In this document: one piece after another, positions 1 to 8,504 of the stretch
Position numbering within the stretch: position 1 is the stretch's first letter
Layout of the letters: every line of letters starts with the position of its first letter
Origin: Methylococcaceae bacterium
GTDB lineage: Bacteria; Pseudomonadota; Gammaproteobacteria; Methylococcales; Methylomonadaceae
DNA: 38,444 bases
Assembly (NCBI GenBank): GCA_021647585.1
Contig: JAKIUK010000037.1
Span: 1-38,444, forward strand
Direction: 5' to 3'
Translations under genes and position numbers: made by a program
Notes under the pieces: model-generated
What the model was told of the DNA's origin: nothing
What the model saw: only the letters and a program-made list of their open reading frames with translations
Database searches by the model: none

Positions 1-156
1 AAAGCTGGTAATGCAGGCAGTTTTGAGGCATGATTCATGTGCGTCCTATTTGAGTTTTTAGATGATTTCAAGTCAACTTATATTATACTCTTTTAGGGCG
101 CTATTTTCTTTGTTAATCAATGACTTGATTTCTTATTTGAACTCCGAAACTTTAGT
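1..156 (-). mobile_element. 5' end of an insertion sequence, truncated by the window edge
   Basis: Positions 30-156 are an inverted copy of 38318-38444: 127 bp with one mismatch, at 128 against 38346. On the minus strand an ATG at 38-36 opens a reading frame (MNHASKLPALPA) that runs off the left edge. This looks like a transposase N-terminus preceded by the IS leader. The IS boundary facing the interior is near 156, where the two copies stop matching. The IS family cannot be named from twelve residues. Two outward-facing copies at both ends suggest an assembly break in a multicopy IS. Confidence 0.6.
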
Positions 157-211
157 TATTAGAATTGTTTGGTTTAAGTTAAACTGCATTTTTATCGCAT
201 GTTAGGTAATT

Positions 212-664
212 TTAGTTTCTTTGCCATAACAATTTTATTATTTTTAAATCATCAAATTCGTTGGCTTTATTTTCCCACATGTAAGTGACGTTGCACGGAA
301 TTTTACGTAATTCTGTAAGAAGTGTTTCCATATCAAAAAAATTAGCAATACGAGGACGCCCAATATTTAAGCTTTGTGCCAGTAATCGGCGCTGATAGGA
401 CTTGCTTGACATAGCCACGACGGTTTGAAGAAATATGTTATCCAGTTGATCATTGCTTAGGTTATGTATGCCTTTTATATAAACATTGTTATGTTTAACT
501 TTAAGCCCAAAATAAATTTTTCGTAATTCCAGCGAACTGATGGTATCAATCGGACAACTAGAGTTGGTAACTAGAACTACCTGATGATGTGCAAACGCAG
601 TCGTAGTCAACGACAGAAAAGCAACAACACAGCAAAAAATACCGCTCAGTCCACGTAATTTCAT
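212..664 (-). CDS. PstS-like periplasmic substrate-binding domain protein
   Basis: About 150 residues with an N-terminal signal peptide (hydrophobic core FCCVVAFLSLTTTAFA, cleavage near AFA-HH). The mature part resembles the short PBP-like proteins related to phosphate-binding PstS: VVLVTNSSCPIDTISSLELR, then KIYFG, is the usual opening of that domain. A longer frame starts at 682, but ATG 664 is preferred. It gives a clean signal peptide and overlaps the stop of the upstream gene as ATGA (664-661), typical of translational coupling. Its ligand is unknown. It is much shorter than a full PstS and has no ABC permease nearby, so it may be an accessory of the adjacent barrel protein rather than a transporter component. 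Confidence 0.6.
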   Translation of the reverse strand: MKLRGLSGIFCCVVAFLSLTTTAFAHHQVVLVTNSSCPIDTISSLELRKIYFGLKVKHNNVYIKGIHNLSNDQLDNIFLQTVVAMSSKSYQRRLLAQSLNIGRPRIANFFDMETLLTELRKIPCNVTYMWENKANEFDDLKIIKLLWQRN

Positions 665-1737
665 GGAAATACGGCGCTCCATTGTAACCGTGCTTGTCCA
701 AAGTTTTCTCTGACTGTTTCTATATGAGCGAGTTCTAGAGTCAGCGCATGCCGTTGTAGAAACTCGTATCTCGCTCCAATCATTTGTTTTGATTTAATGA
801 AATTTGGTATTAATTTGAGATAATCTGAATTGTCTGCGGAAAAGCTTTCTTCTACCCGGCCAAATAAAATCCAGTCTTGTTTTAACTCATATTCCGTCTG
901 TATAAATCCCACTGTAAACGCATCATCGTTTGTTCGGTTGTTGCCATATAATCGGTTGATAATATGCGAGACTGATGAAATTACTCGCCATTCCTGCCAG
1001 TACCAATCCACAAAAGCTCCAACAGTGATTTGTTCGACTGCATCTATATTTTGTTGTTGAATATTTGGGTGTTCAGAATTAAGATCAGCAAATGATGCAA
1101 CTAGGCCAATCTTGTTATTCTCGAAAAAATTGGGTTGATAGCTAAAGCGAAAATGATAGGCCAGGTTATGTCCTGACTTGGGGTTAAATAAATCAAAATT
1201 TTCCATAAAACCATTGTCCAGAACGGGTGCCGTACCGATAGAAAAGGCAGTTGTTATTCCGGTAGAGTCATCGAAAACATGGGTTCCATCAAGTAGCAGA
1301 CCGGTGGAATGAGAGGGAATAATACCGCTAACATCTTCGAACTGAACAATTCCTGGTTTAGAAATACTTGTTTGTAGATATTGGCCGTGATGATAGGCTG
1401 TCATCCAATAATTGGAGGGAGTGTGGAAACGCCCGATCCAGGCGAAATTATTTTCACCAAATTCCACCCCCAGTTGCAATCGTTCAAGTTCGGCTTCCTT
1501 GTTGGATGCTAGATATTCGCCGAGAAAATGAAATTGCCCCCAGGAAAAACCATACAGAATATCAGCAGAAAGAACACCATCAGGTGATTTTATATCCTCG
1601 TTGGTATCGAGCAATTTGTTTGCACCTTCTGCACTTAAAAAAAGTAGTAGTTCGTGTTCAACCTCTGCAAAAGCCTTAATGGGTAGAAGTAATATCATCA
1701 GCATCATTGCAAAAAGTTGTAATCGTGTTTTAAGCAT
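661..1737 (-). CDS. Putative outer-membrane beta-barrel (porin-like) protein
   Basis: 358 residues with a signal peptide (LFAMMLMILLLPIKAFA). The rest has alternating aromatic and polar strands (WGQFHFLGEYLA, FAWIGRFHTPSNYW, LAYHFRFSYQPNFF, WILFGRVEESFS, RYEFLQRHALTLELAHI) and ends in VFP, all consistent with an outer-membrane barrel. The start is taken at ATG 1737; an in-frame TTG at 1746 would add three residues and neither has a strong ribosome site. It overlaps the PstS-like gene by four bases, so the two form an operon. Similar pairs of a small PBP-like protein and a barrel occur in marine Gammaproteobacteria, but I do not know their function. Confidence 0.55.
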   Translation of the reverse strand: MLKTRLQLFAMMLMILLLPIKAFAEVEHELLLFLSAEGANKLLDTNEDIKSPDGVLSADILYGFSWGQFHFLGEYLASNKEAELERLQLGVEFGENNFAWIGRFHTPSNYWMTAYHHGQYLQTSISKPGIVQFEDVSGIIPSHSTGLLLDGTHVFDDSTGITTAFSIGTAPVLDNGFMENFDLFNPKSGHNLAYHFRFSYQPNFFENNKIGLVASFADLNSEHPNIQQQNIDAVEQITVGAFVDWYWQEWRVISSVSHIINRLYGNNRTNDDAFTVGFIQTEYELKQDWILFGRVEESFSADNSDYLKLIPNFIKSKQMIGARYEFLQRHALTLELAHIETVRENFGQARLQWSAVFP

Positions 1738-1964
1738 AAATTTCAAAACTAGTTAACATATATGAACATCCTCATTTGCTGGCTATTCTAAAAAAATAGT
1801 ATCTGATCGGCAATAATAATACGCTTACGCTTTGCTATGTTTACATAAGCCATAGATAGATATGGATATTGTAGGGGGAATAATTACGTCTATGCAATTG
1901 TTCGGTAATTCTCTTATGCCTGTTCTCTCAGTAAAATACTATAAATAAAGTAGTATCTACTAAA

Positions 1965-2097
1965 GAATGTGCACGAAATATCTTGAGCAACTAGCTTATC
2001 TTTTTGCCCATCCTCTGCGTTGCACAAACAATCACATAGCCTGCTATGCTCATGTTTGTGCGCCTTGATGATGAATAAAGATATTTCGTGCCCATTC
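1965..2097. repeat. Palindromic intergenic element, 133 bp
   Basis: The outer arms gcacgaaatatctt (1971-1984) and aagatatttcgtgc (2078-2091) are perfectly complementary. The match continues outward to 1965/2097 with one mismatch. A nested hairpin is formed by gcacaaaca (2022-2030) with tgtttgtgc (2053-2061), then catagc (2035-2040) with gctatg (2043-2048). This is a MITE- or BIME-like structure. A short frame lying across it (minus strand, 2114-1914) is only the repeat read through. Confidence 0.7.
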
Positions 2098-2130
2098 CTA
2101 AGTATATTTTTCAAAAGTGATTGATTTTTC

Positions 2131-2213
2131 TGTCATTTCGACCAGCGGGAGAAATCTTAAATATTATCATGATACTCAAAGTTGCAAGATTCTTCGTTAA
2201 ACTCAGAATGACA
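2131..2213. repeat. Inverted repeat of the TGTCATTYCGACCAGC family
   Basis: The left arm (2131-2158, starting tgtcatttcgaccagc) pairs imperfectly with the right arm (2186-2213, ending cagaatgaca). Related copies lie at 34278-34361 (both arms), 21395-21422 (left arm only) and 7994-8020 (left arm only). Such repeats are common between genes in many Proteobacteria and fold into a hairpin. Confidence 0.65.
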
Positions 2214-2853
2214 CAATACAGTGAGTAGATACATCAAAGAATAACTAAATGCCTAAAATATTAAACAAAACAGGTGCAGGCATTCTCTCACGTGATTATA
2301 TCCTCAAACCACCTTATTAAAAACAGATTAGCTGTGTTGTTTAGTTGATGAGTAGTGGGTAATCGTAAGAAAACAGTGTACTTAAGCCTATTCAACTAGG
2401 AATACTATCAAGGAATCTAATAAATATCACCTTTGGAGTATCAAATTCGTTAAAAAAGTTGGCTTTTGGATAACTGAAATAAAACATAAAACGAATTTCG
2501 ACTTGTTCTGAAATTATCTTAGAATAAATAATTTATCTTTTTATTAAGCTTATATTTATTGAGTTTATTAGGTTTCAAACCATTTAAACAAAGTATAGCA
2601 TTTACCCTGGAATAAGGAATCTGGCAAGCAGAAAATTACATACATAAATTAGGGTTTTCCCACAGTGCAACTATCACAATTGAGAAAATGTTTTGAATTA
2701 ACTCTCAATAAAAAAATATCAAATAGAGGTTAAAAAATAAATACTTTTAAATCAGTGTGTTATATGTTGTTAAAGTTGGTATGTATCGTGCTTTAACAAA
2801 TGAAACAGGATTTAGGAGCATGGTGATTTATTTAACATGTGGATATTTAAGGG

Positions 2854-3591
2854 ATGATTATAAATAAACCAATTAATGAGGATAGAAAATTGAAAAAATT
2901 AAAATTTAATGGTCTGAAAACATTGTACATTTCAGTACTCATCTCTTTATTTTCCTTGGCAGCTAATGCCGCAGTAATTAACTTTAATAGCCTGGGTGGG
3001 GTTAACTCAGGAACAGTCAACTATGATGGCGCGGGTGGTGTGTTAGTAGGATCAAATATTGATATAGGTGATATCAGTGGTATTGGAACTGCTGCAAATG
3101 CAGATAGTTTCACTTGCATAGCATGCCAACTTAATTTTGAAACAGGCCTTTTAAATGTGAGTGCTTCAGCAGGTAGTCACTATGTTTTTGATGCGGGTGG
3201 TTTTTTTAAAATAACAGGATTGTTTGATACAGGTACAAGTCTTACAGGTATTATTGATGGTACTTCAACTCCTTTGTTAACAGGGTCGTGGACATCACAA
3301 GTTACTGTTGATATTTTGGCTGGAGTTTTTGCTGTTTCGCAAGGATCCGGTATTGATACTAAACATCCTGATCTTCTCAATTTTTTTAGCGAAACAGGAC
3401 CTTTTAATTTTGCTAATGCAAATATTCAATTATCTGACTTGTTTGCTCCAATTTCATCTGGTGCAGGATTCAATACCAATGTTACTCAGGCTATCATTTC
3501 AAATGTTAACCCTGTCCCAGTACCTGGAGCTGTCTGGTTGATGGGCTCTGCTATGATCGGTCTGGTAGGTGCGAGTCGTCGTAAAGTATAA
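2854..3591 (+). CDS. VPLPA/PEP-CTERM sorting-signal secreted protein
   Basis: 245 residues. A signal peptide (TLYISVLISLFSLAANA) is followed by a Gly/Ser/Thr/Asn-rich low-complexity domain. The C-terminus carries a sorting signal: VPVPGAVWLMGSAM, a short hydrophobic stretch, and terminal RRKV. This VPxPA-hydrophobic-Arg architecture is the substrate signature of exosortase/archaeosortase-type sorting; the enzyme itself is not in this window. Two cysteines (CIAC) lie in the mature domain. The ATG at 2854 directly abuts AAGGG, too close for a ribosome site. A TTG at 2890 has GAGGA eight bases upstream and gives a more usual signal peptide, so translation may start there. The specific function is unknown, probably cell-surface or matrix. 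Confidence 0.7.
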   Translation: MIINKPINEDRKLKKLKFNGLKTLYISVLISLFSLAANAAVINFNSLGGVNSGTVNYDGAGGVLVGSNIDIGDISGIGTAANADSFTCIACQLNFETGLLNVSASAGSHYVFDAGGFFKITGLFDTGTSLTGIIDGTSTPLLTGSWTSQVTVDILAGVFAVSQGSGIDTKHPDLLNFFSETGPFNFANANIQLSDLFAPISSGAGFNTNVTQAIISNVNPVPVPGAVWLMGSAMIGLVGASRRKV

Positions 3592-3689
3592 ATCTTTATG
3601 TTAGTTTTGAACTTATTAACCAGGGAAGGTAATTAAGTATTATAACCAAAGGTGACTGAAATACTTGTTTAGAAAGGTAAAGTTAATCT

Positions 3690-3754
3690 TAAATAAATCA
3701 GTTGGATCACGGTTATTTAGCAAAAGCTAAAATTCTGCACCTAACTGTTTTTAT
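3690..3754. repeat. Short degenerate copy of the CAGTTGG-end palindromic family
   Basis: Reads aaatcagttggatcac at 3695-3710 and gcacctaactgttttta on the other side (3737-3753), an imperfect inverted pair separated by about 26 bases. The arms match the ends of the larger elements at 7771-7937 and 8117-8357, so this is probably an internally deleted member. It sits between the CTERM gene and the TIGR03790 gene. Confidence 0.5.
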
Positions 3755-3894
3755 GTTTATACATTGATGTAGGAAATAAAGGGTAGCCTGCTGAACGGTG
3801 AATATCGGAGATTTTAGGGTTGAGAGTATTCGAGTATTAGCCAAACTTTCTTTTTCTGATCAAATTATAAAAAAGAATTACAAATGACAACTGT

Positions 3895-3903
3895 GGGGGG
3901 GGG
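3895..3903 (+). promoter_or_regulatory. Nine-G homopolymer at the ribosome-binding position
   Basis: An uninterrupted run of nine G ends two bases before the ATG at 3906, exactly where the ribosome site would be. No other Shine-Dalgarno sequence is visible. Tract length would alter the anti-SD pairing and spacing, so slipped-strand changes could modulate translation. This is inference; a single assembly cannot show variability. Confidence 0.4.
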
Positions 3904-3905
3904 TC

Positions 3906-6900
3906 ATGAAAATAAAAATCAGGGGTGCGGTCTTAATAAATAAATTAAGCCCTAGAATGCTTATGGTATACCTGCTGGGTTTTTTATCCATTGTTCCGGT
4001 TACAGCCTATGCATTTCGTGATGATGTGTTAGTAATTGTCAATGATAATTCAATTGACTCACCACAGATCGGTGCTTATTATGCGCAACAACGTAATATT
4101 AATCCGGCAAATATAGTGCATGTTCGGATACGTAATGGTTATTTTATAAACTGGGACGAATTTCTTAGTTTGCGTGATCAGGTTATTGCATTTATGCAGA
4201 CCAATACACTGGATGACCCCACATTAATACCGGCAGTTTGTGTAGATGGGGATTTGCCCTATTATTGTCCAGCAGCCATGCAGCAACTACGGCAGCATAC
4301 GAAAATACGCTATCTGGTAACAACGCGTGGTATACCCACACGAATGACAGTTACTGGTTCAAGTCTGTTTGCAGCAGCAGCGCCGACATCAGTTGATAAT
4401 TATTTGAAGTACTGGTTGATTAATTATTTTACCAGCGATGTTACATTAAAATTTACCGAGCGTGAGCAGGCTTTTCTGGATGGTCGAGGCATGCGAACGG
4501 TTGTACCATCAGTGGATAAAGAGTTGATTGTCGGAAGGATTGATGGATTAAATCAGGAAGCGGCATTAAACCTGGTTGACCGGGCTATTCAGGCCGAACA
4601 AAATGGACTTTATGGAAATTTATTCAGTAATACACAAGCTCTACATTGGATTGATCATTCTGTAAATAATGGAGTTCCAAAACGTGTGTATTCGCCTAGC
4701 GAAGGGTTACGACAGTCCTGGCGTTATCAGATGGGAATATTTGGAGAGTCACGTTTTGAGTGTCTGGATAATCTGAATTTTCCACGAACTTCTCTTGCTG
4801 GTTTAACACCTATAGACTGTAGTGTCCAAATCACACCATCTGGTGAAATAGGCCCAGGCAATACAGTTTCAAGACAACCTGCCGTTCATGATGCCCTAAT
4901 GTATTTAGGTTGGCTGGATGGGTCTGTCAGTGCAAGCAGCTTCAATGGATTATTAAATTGGCGCAAGCATGAGACTTGCAATGTAGTGTTGTGTGAAAAT
5001 TCAGCCAATCCAGGCGCTTGTCGTGCTGCATCAACAGATGTTTATCGTGAAATTAATACACAATGTGTGGGTGTGGCAGATGGTTTTATAGGTTATAACC
5101 ATCAGTCGTATCCAGTTTCATATCTCTCTTCCTGGCCGACTTACTGGTATCCGGATCTAAATAACACAAACTGGAATTCAAAAGGAGGGGGGGACAGTTT
5201 TAAGAATCTGGCTTTTCCTGAGATTATTGAATTTTATGGTTTAGGCGACCGGTTTAGTCTATGGTTTCGCAGTAGTGATCAAATTTACACTCCCGTGTGC
5301 TACATAGACAGTAGTTTTACCTCAACAGAGTCTTGTAGAGACCAGCGCAGAATAAATCTTAATCAGAAAGTTTCATTTGCTGAAAAATTATTGGATGTTA
5401 CAACCCCGGCACGTTTTAAGATTACATTCTGGTATCGAGCTTTTGGTGTAACCAGCGCAACGAATTTACAGGTCAGATTATTTGTGCATGAAAGTGGAGC
5501 AGGGAATAAACAAATTGATTATGGTATTCATACTATAGGCAATATACCTGTTGGTAACAGCAGTTGGAGAAAGGCATCAGTGATTATTACACTGGACCCT
5601 GCTTTACATAATAGTCTGTTCTATGACGGCATTAAATTAAGATTACAATCTTCAGGCTTGTTCGCGGGTGACCTGGTTATTGATAACGTAACAGTTACTG
5701 ACCTGGAAACTAATCAGAACCTGATTCAAAATGGGCTTTTTAGTGAAGGACATAAGCAAGTGGCCATGGGGGATTATGCAGCTAGTTTTCTATCCCGTTT
5801 AAATGGTACAGCATTTTGGGGTAGTGTGAGTCATCACCAGTCTGGTGGTACAGCTTTTACCTTCAATCAATTGGAAACACTGGTTTATTTCATGCGAGGA
5901 CTACCGCTGGGCGATGCTGTCTGGTTTGATGAGTCGAATAATAGCGGCGTGTTATATGGTGATCCTTTGTATTCACCAGTATCTGTTTATCTGCATCCTA
6001 TTAATGTAGATGATAATTTACAAGGTTTAGTTGGGCTAACCGGGGATGTCGTGAATGGCCAAGCTCCAGGTTTTGTTGATACTCAATATAGTGTTGATTT
6101 CTGTGATGGCACGGATTTTTATATCTGTGATCTGGATCCCTTTGCCTGGACTTCGACAGGTATTAACGGCGTGGGTGGTAAGAAAAATATGTCATTAGGT
6201 CAGTGGGATACATCGCTGATGATACCGGGTGAATACGTATTAAGACTGGCGGTAAGCAGTACTAATTTGACCACAGGTAAAAATCAAATCTTTTATGACT
6301 ACTATCCAGTTACTGTGGGGAATATTAATACGCCTCCGGAAGCAACTGCAGCATTAATTCAGATAAATGAAGACACAGCAGGTAGCAGTCAAATTAGGGT
6401 GATAGACCCGGATATTGGTGATAACCATAGTTATAAGATATTGTTAGCACCCAAACTGGGCACGGCGACGGTTTCTGCAAGTGGATTAGTCAACTATATC
6501 CCGTTTAATGATCAAAATGGTATGGATGTTATTTTTCTTATGATCACTGATAGTGCAGGCAACACAGTTAATTTAGCTGTGCGGGTAATAATCAATTCAA
6601 TTAACGATGCACCAAAGCCGACTGCTCGTAATTATATAATGCTTGAAGATACAGCTGGAACAACACAGATACTTCACAATGATCCGGATGTTGGTGATGT
6701 GCATATCTATACTATTGTATCGTCACCCACAGCATTGGGGGTTGCAACAGTATCAGCAACAGGTCTGGTAACATTCACACCAAATGCAAACAGTTTTGGG
6801 TTGGGATCTGTTACGGCTAATGTCAGTGATGCAGCAGGAGCAAGTGTTAATTTTACATTTGTTATTTTGGTGCTGCAGGTTAATGATGCGCCTGTTGTTT

Positions 6901-7628
6901 CCGCCCCGGCAATCAATACAGATGCCGGTATTACAGCCAATAGCCAGATATCGGTCATCGATCCTGATATTGGGGATAGCCATACATATAGTATTGCAAC
7001 GATGCCTAAACATGGCACTGTACAGCTATCTCTGACTGGATTAGTGACTTATACTCCAGATTTGGGGTATAGCGGCGCAGATCAACTGATGGTAACTGTC
7101 ACTGATGCGGCAGGAGCTTCTTCCAATGTAACAATTTCAGTGACTGTTGCACCAATTTCTACAGTGACGACTTTTATCATACCTAATGATAGTGCAGTGA
7201 CCATAGAAGGAACTATTGAAAGAATTTCCGGTGTATGGGTCACGATTCTAGGGAAATCCATATATGTGCCATCAACTGCACCGATTAATTATAAATCTGA
7301 ACCCGATAACCCGGTACTCAATGTAGGTGATCATGTAAAAATTACGGCTAGTTCTATTTGGACATATTTAGTAGCATCTTATATTGATAGAAATAACAGT
7401 AAATCAAAAGTGGCTGTAACGGGCCCTGTTTCCTTCAAAGATCCAGACAACCAGCGTTTAGGAATTGCTTATGTAGATGTACAAGCGGATGATAATACTA
7501 ACTACAAAAACTTTACTAATAGCTTGAATCCAATGGCATCTATTACTGAAAATATGGTTCTTACTGCTGAATTGGTGACTTTACCGTCTGGAGATGTTGT
7601 TGCCAAGCAGGTGAAAATTAGTATTTAA
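3906..7628 (+). CDS. TIGR03790-family secreted protein with Ig/cadherin-like repeats
   Basis: 1240 residues. A signal peptide (MVYLLGFLSIVPVTAYA) precedes a TIGR03790-type domain: VLVIVNDNSIDSPQIGAYYA, then YLVTTRGIPTRM, and a later end motif near residue 690 (GVLYGDPLYSPVSVYL). Between them, roughly residues 490-620, is a beta-rich carbohydrate-binding-like insert (KITFWYRAFG, DLVIDNVTVTD). Residues 810-1085 are three tandem Ig/cadherin-like repeats, each with D-P-D-I/V-G-D, a G-x-V-x-Y/F-x-P strand and D-x-A-G. Residues 1090-1240 resemble DUF5666-like OB folds. There is no C-terminal sorting signal or membrane anchor, so it is probably released or held at the surface. As I recall the family definition, TIGR03790 proteins are restricted to exosortase-bearing genomes, which fits the CTERM neighbour. 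Confidence 0.75.
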   Translation: MKIKIRGAVLINKLSPRMLMVYLLGFLSIVPVTAYAFRDDVLVIVNDNSIDSPQIGAYYAQQRNINPANIVHVRIRNGYFINWDEFLSLRDQVIAFMQTNTLDDPTLIPAVCVDGDLPYYCPAAMQQLRQHTKIRYLVTTRGIPTRMTVTGSSLFAAAAPTSVDNYLKYWLINYFTSDVTLKFTEREQAFLDGRGMRTVVPSVDKELIVGRIDGLNQEAALNLVDRAIQAEQNGLYGNLFSNTQALHWIDHSVNNGVPKRVYSPSEGLRQSWRYQMGIFGESRFECLDNLNFPRTSLAGLTPIDCSVQITPSGEIGPGNTVSRQPAVHDALMYLGWLDGSVSASSFNGLLNWRKHETCNVVLCENSANPGACRAASTDVYREINTQCVGVADGFIGYNHQSYPVSYLSSWPTYWYPDLNNTNWNSKGGGDSFKNLAFPEIIEFYGLGDRFSLWFRSSDQIYTPVCYIDSSFTSTESCRDQRRINLNQKVSFAEKLLDVTTPARFKITFWYRAFGVTSATNLQVRLFVHESGAGNKQIDYGIHTIGNIPVGNSSWRKASVIITLDPALHNSLFYDGIKLRLQSSGLFAGDLVIDNVTVTDLETNQNLIQNGLFSEGHKQVAMGDYAASFLSRLNGTAFWGSVSHHQSGGTAFTFNQLETLVYFMRGLPLGDAVWFDESNNSGVLYGDPLYSPVSVYLHPINVDDNLQGLVGLTGDVVNGQAPGFVDTQYSVDFCDGTDFYICDLDPFAWTSTGINGVGGKKNMSLGQWDTSLMIPGEYVLRLAVSSTNLTTGKNQIFYDYYPVTVGNINTPPEATAALIQINEDTAGSSQIRVIDPDIGDNHSYKILLAPKLGTATVSASGLVNYIPFNDQNGMDVIFLMITDSAGNTVNLAVRVIINSINDAPKPTARNYIMLEDTAGTTQILHNDPDVGDVHIYTIVSSPTALGVATVSATGLVTFTPNANSFGLGSVTANVSDAAGASVNFTFVILVLQVNDAPVVSAPAINTDAGITANSQISVIDPDIGDSHTYSIATMPKHGTVQLSLTGLVTYTPDLGYSGADQLMVTVTDAAGASSNVTISVTVAPISTVTTFIIPNDSAVTIEGTIERISGVWVTILGKSIYVPSTAPINYKSEPDNPVLNVGDHVKITASSIWTYLVASYIDRNNSKSKVAVTGPVSFKDPDNQRLGIAYVDVQADDNTNYKNFTNSLNPMASITENMVLTAELVTLPSGDVVAKQVKISI

Positions 7629-7712
7629 AGTTTTGATTTGTTGTTTTTTGAAGTTATTACTGATGGTAATAGTGATTACTTTAGTAGATCAATAACTTGG
7701 GGTAGGGGGGGA

Positions 7713-7755
7713 TAACACAGATACTATGCACTTCTTATGCATAGTGTCTGTGTTA
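7713..7755 (+). terminator. Strong hairpin downstream of the TIGR03790 gene
   Basis: An 18-bp stem (7713-7730 with 7738-7755) has one G-T wobble and a 7-base loop. It lies 85 bases after the stop. There is no long T tract, so it may terminate with factor help or protect the 3' end. A seven-G run (7705-7711) precedes it. Confidence 0.55.
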
Positions 7756-7770
7756 ATGTTAAATGACTTT

Positions 7771-7937
7771 AACCTAGAAAAATTAGTTGGATCACGGTTT
7801 CTAGCACAAACTATTGATTCCATAGCACTTCAAAAAAATGCCCACCTAACCTAACGGGTGAGGCTAAGATTTTTTCAAAGCACTGTGAAACCAATAGCTT
7901 GCACTATAAATCTGTGCCCAACTGATTATTCTAGGTT
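7771..7937. repeat. Palindromic MITE-like element, 167 bp (CAGTTGG-end family)
   Basis: The ends are aacctagaaaaattagttgg (7771-7790) and, at the right, gtgcccaactgattattcta followed by ggtt (7914-7937). The inside is also nearly self-complementary: the stretch after 7798 (caaactattg...) pairs with the stretch before 7910 (...caatagcttg). The whole element could extrude as one long hairpin. It shares ends with 8117-8357, and more distantly with 11711-11950. Confidence 0.7.
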
Positions 7938-7993
7938 TAACCTATCGCAGGTACTCTTAATTTTGACGTTCGTAGGTTAACTTCACAAACGGA

Positions 7994-8076
7994 GTTATTC
8001 CGAGCAACGGGAGGAATCTTGAGTCTAAGGCAACTCGCAATAAATAATCCCCCCACCTTACTGGTCTTTTTGTCCC
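7994..8076. repeat. Two half-repeats side by side
   Basis: 7994-8020 matches the left arm of the TGTCATTCCGA family (ttattccgagcaacgg, then gaggaatctt). 8043-8076 (aataatcc, then ccttactggtctttttgtcc) matches the right arm of the palindromic element at 31697-31826 in reverse complement. Neither has its partner arm here, so both look like decayed remnants. Confidence 0.5.
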
Positions 8077-8116
8077 TGCTCAAACGTAAGCGACTGTCGT
8101 TACCACTTTGCTATAT

Positions 8117-8357
8117 CCTAGAAAAATCAGTTGGACATGAATTTTGTGGGAAATCAGGACGGAAAAGACAAATAATCACTCGCAGATAATGGCCATAGTC
8201 CTTATTAAGAGTGATTCTGCAGGATTTTACGACCAGATTTCTTACAAAACCATGGAGCGATTTTCCTCCCCACCAAATGGGTGAGTGTGAATAGACCTGA
8301 TTAGACACGATACTCAAGAACTTGCATGGAATTTAGTGCCCAACTGATTTTTCTAGG
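8117..8357. repeat. Palindromic MITE-like element, 241 bp (CAGTTGG-end family)
   Basis: Perfect terminal arms: cctagaaaaatcagttgg (8117-8134) and its complement ending at 8357. The interior is homologous, in reverse orientation, to 11711-11950 along its full length, with about 165 bases well conserved. An internal stem, aatcactc (8174-8181) with gagtgatt (8209-8216), is replaced in the other copy by a different but still complementary pair. A frame on the minus strand (8317-8111) is an accident of the repeat. Confidence 0.75.
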
Positions 8358-8448
8358 TTTATCAGGCAGTTTTTGTTTTACATGGCTATGAACTAACCAC
8401 AGGTTGTGGTTGAAAATAGGTTCATAATTACCAAAATAATTTTCAGCG

Positions 8449-8503
8449 TGGAAGTGGGGCTTTAGCCTCGCTTGAATCATGCGAGGCTAAAGCCTCACTT
8501 CCA
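8449..8503. repeat. Near-perfect 55-bp palindrome
   Basis: 8449-8471 and 8481-8503 are 23-bp arms with one mismatch around a 9-base loop (ttgaatcat). The sequence contains ggctttagcctcgc. It abuts the 3' end of the IS66 remnant and supplies that frame's last codons. It may be a REP-like element or a transcription stop. Confidence 0.65.
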
Positions 8504-8504
8504 A

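Larger units (their letters stand above)
1738..2853. other. Long gene-free interval with two palindromic repeats
   Basis: About 1.1 kb, AT-rich. It holds a 133-bp palindromic element (1965-2097) and an 83-bp inverted repeat (2131-2213), listed separately. The rest (2220-2853) shows no open frame with coding character and no RNA gene I recognise. It must carry the promoters of the barrel operon (leftward) and of the CTERM protein gene (rightward), but no clear -35/-10 pair could be fixed. Confidence 0.5.

Noticed and set aside
1914..2114. 66-residue frame on the minus strand
   Set aside because: It lies over the palindromic element 1965-2097; its sequence is the repeat read as protein, with no ribosome site.
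6707..7035. Frames of 103, 86 and 83 residues inside the TIGR03790 gene
   Set aside because: Shadows created by the tandem Ig-like repeat codons.
8111..8317. 68-residue frame on the minus strand
   Set aside because: It covers the palindromic element 8117-8357. The homologous copy at 11711-11950 does not keep the frame open, so it is not coding.
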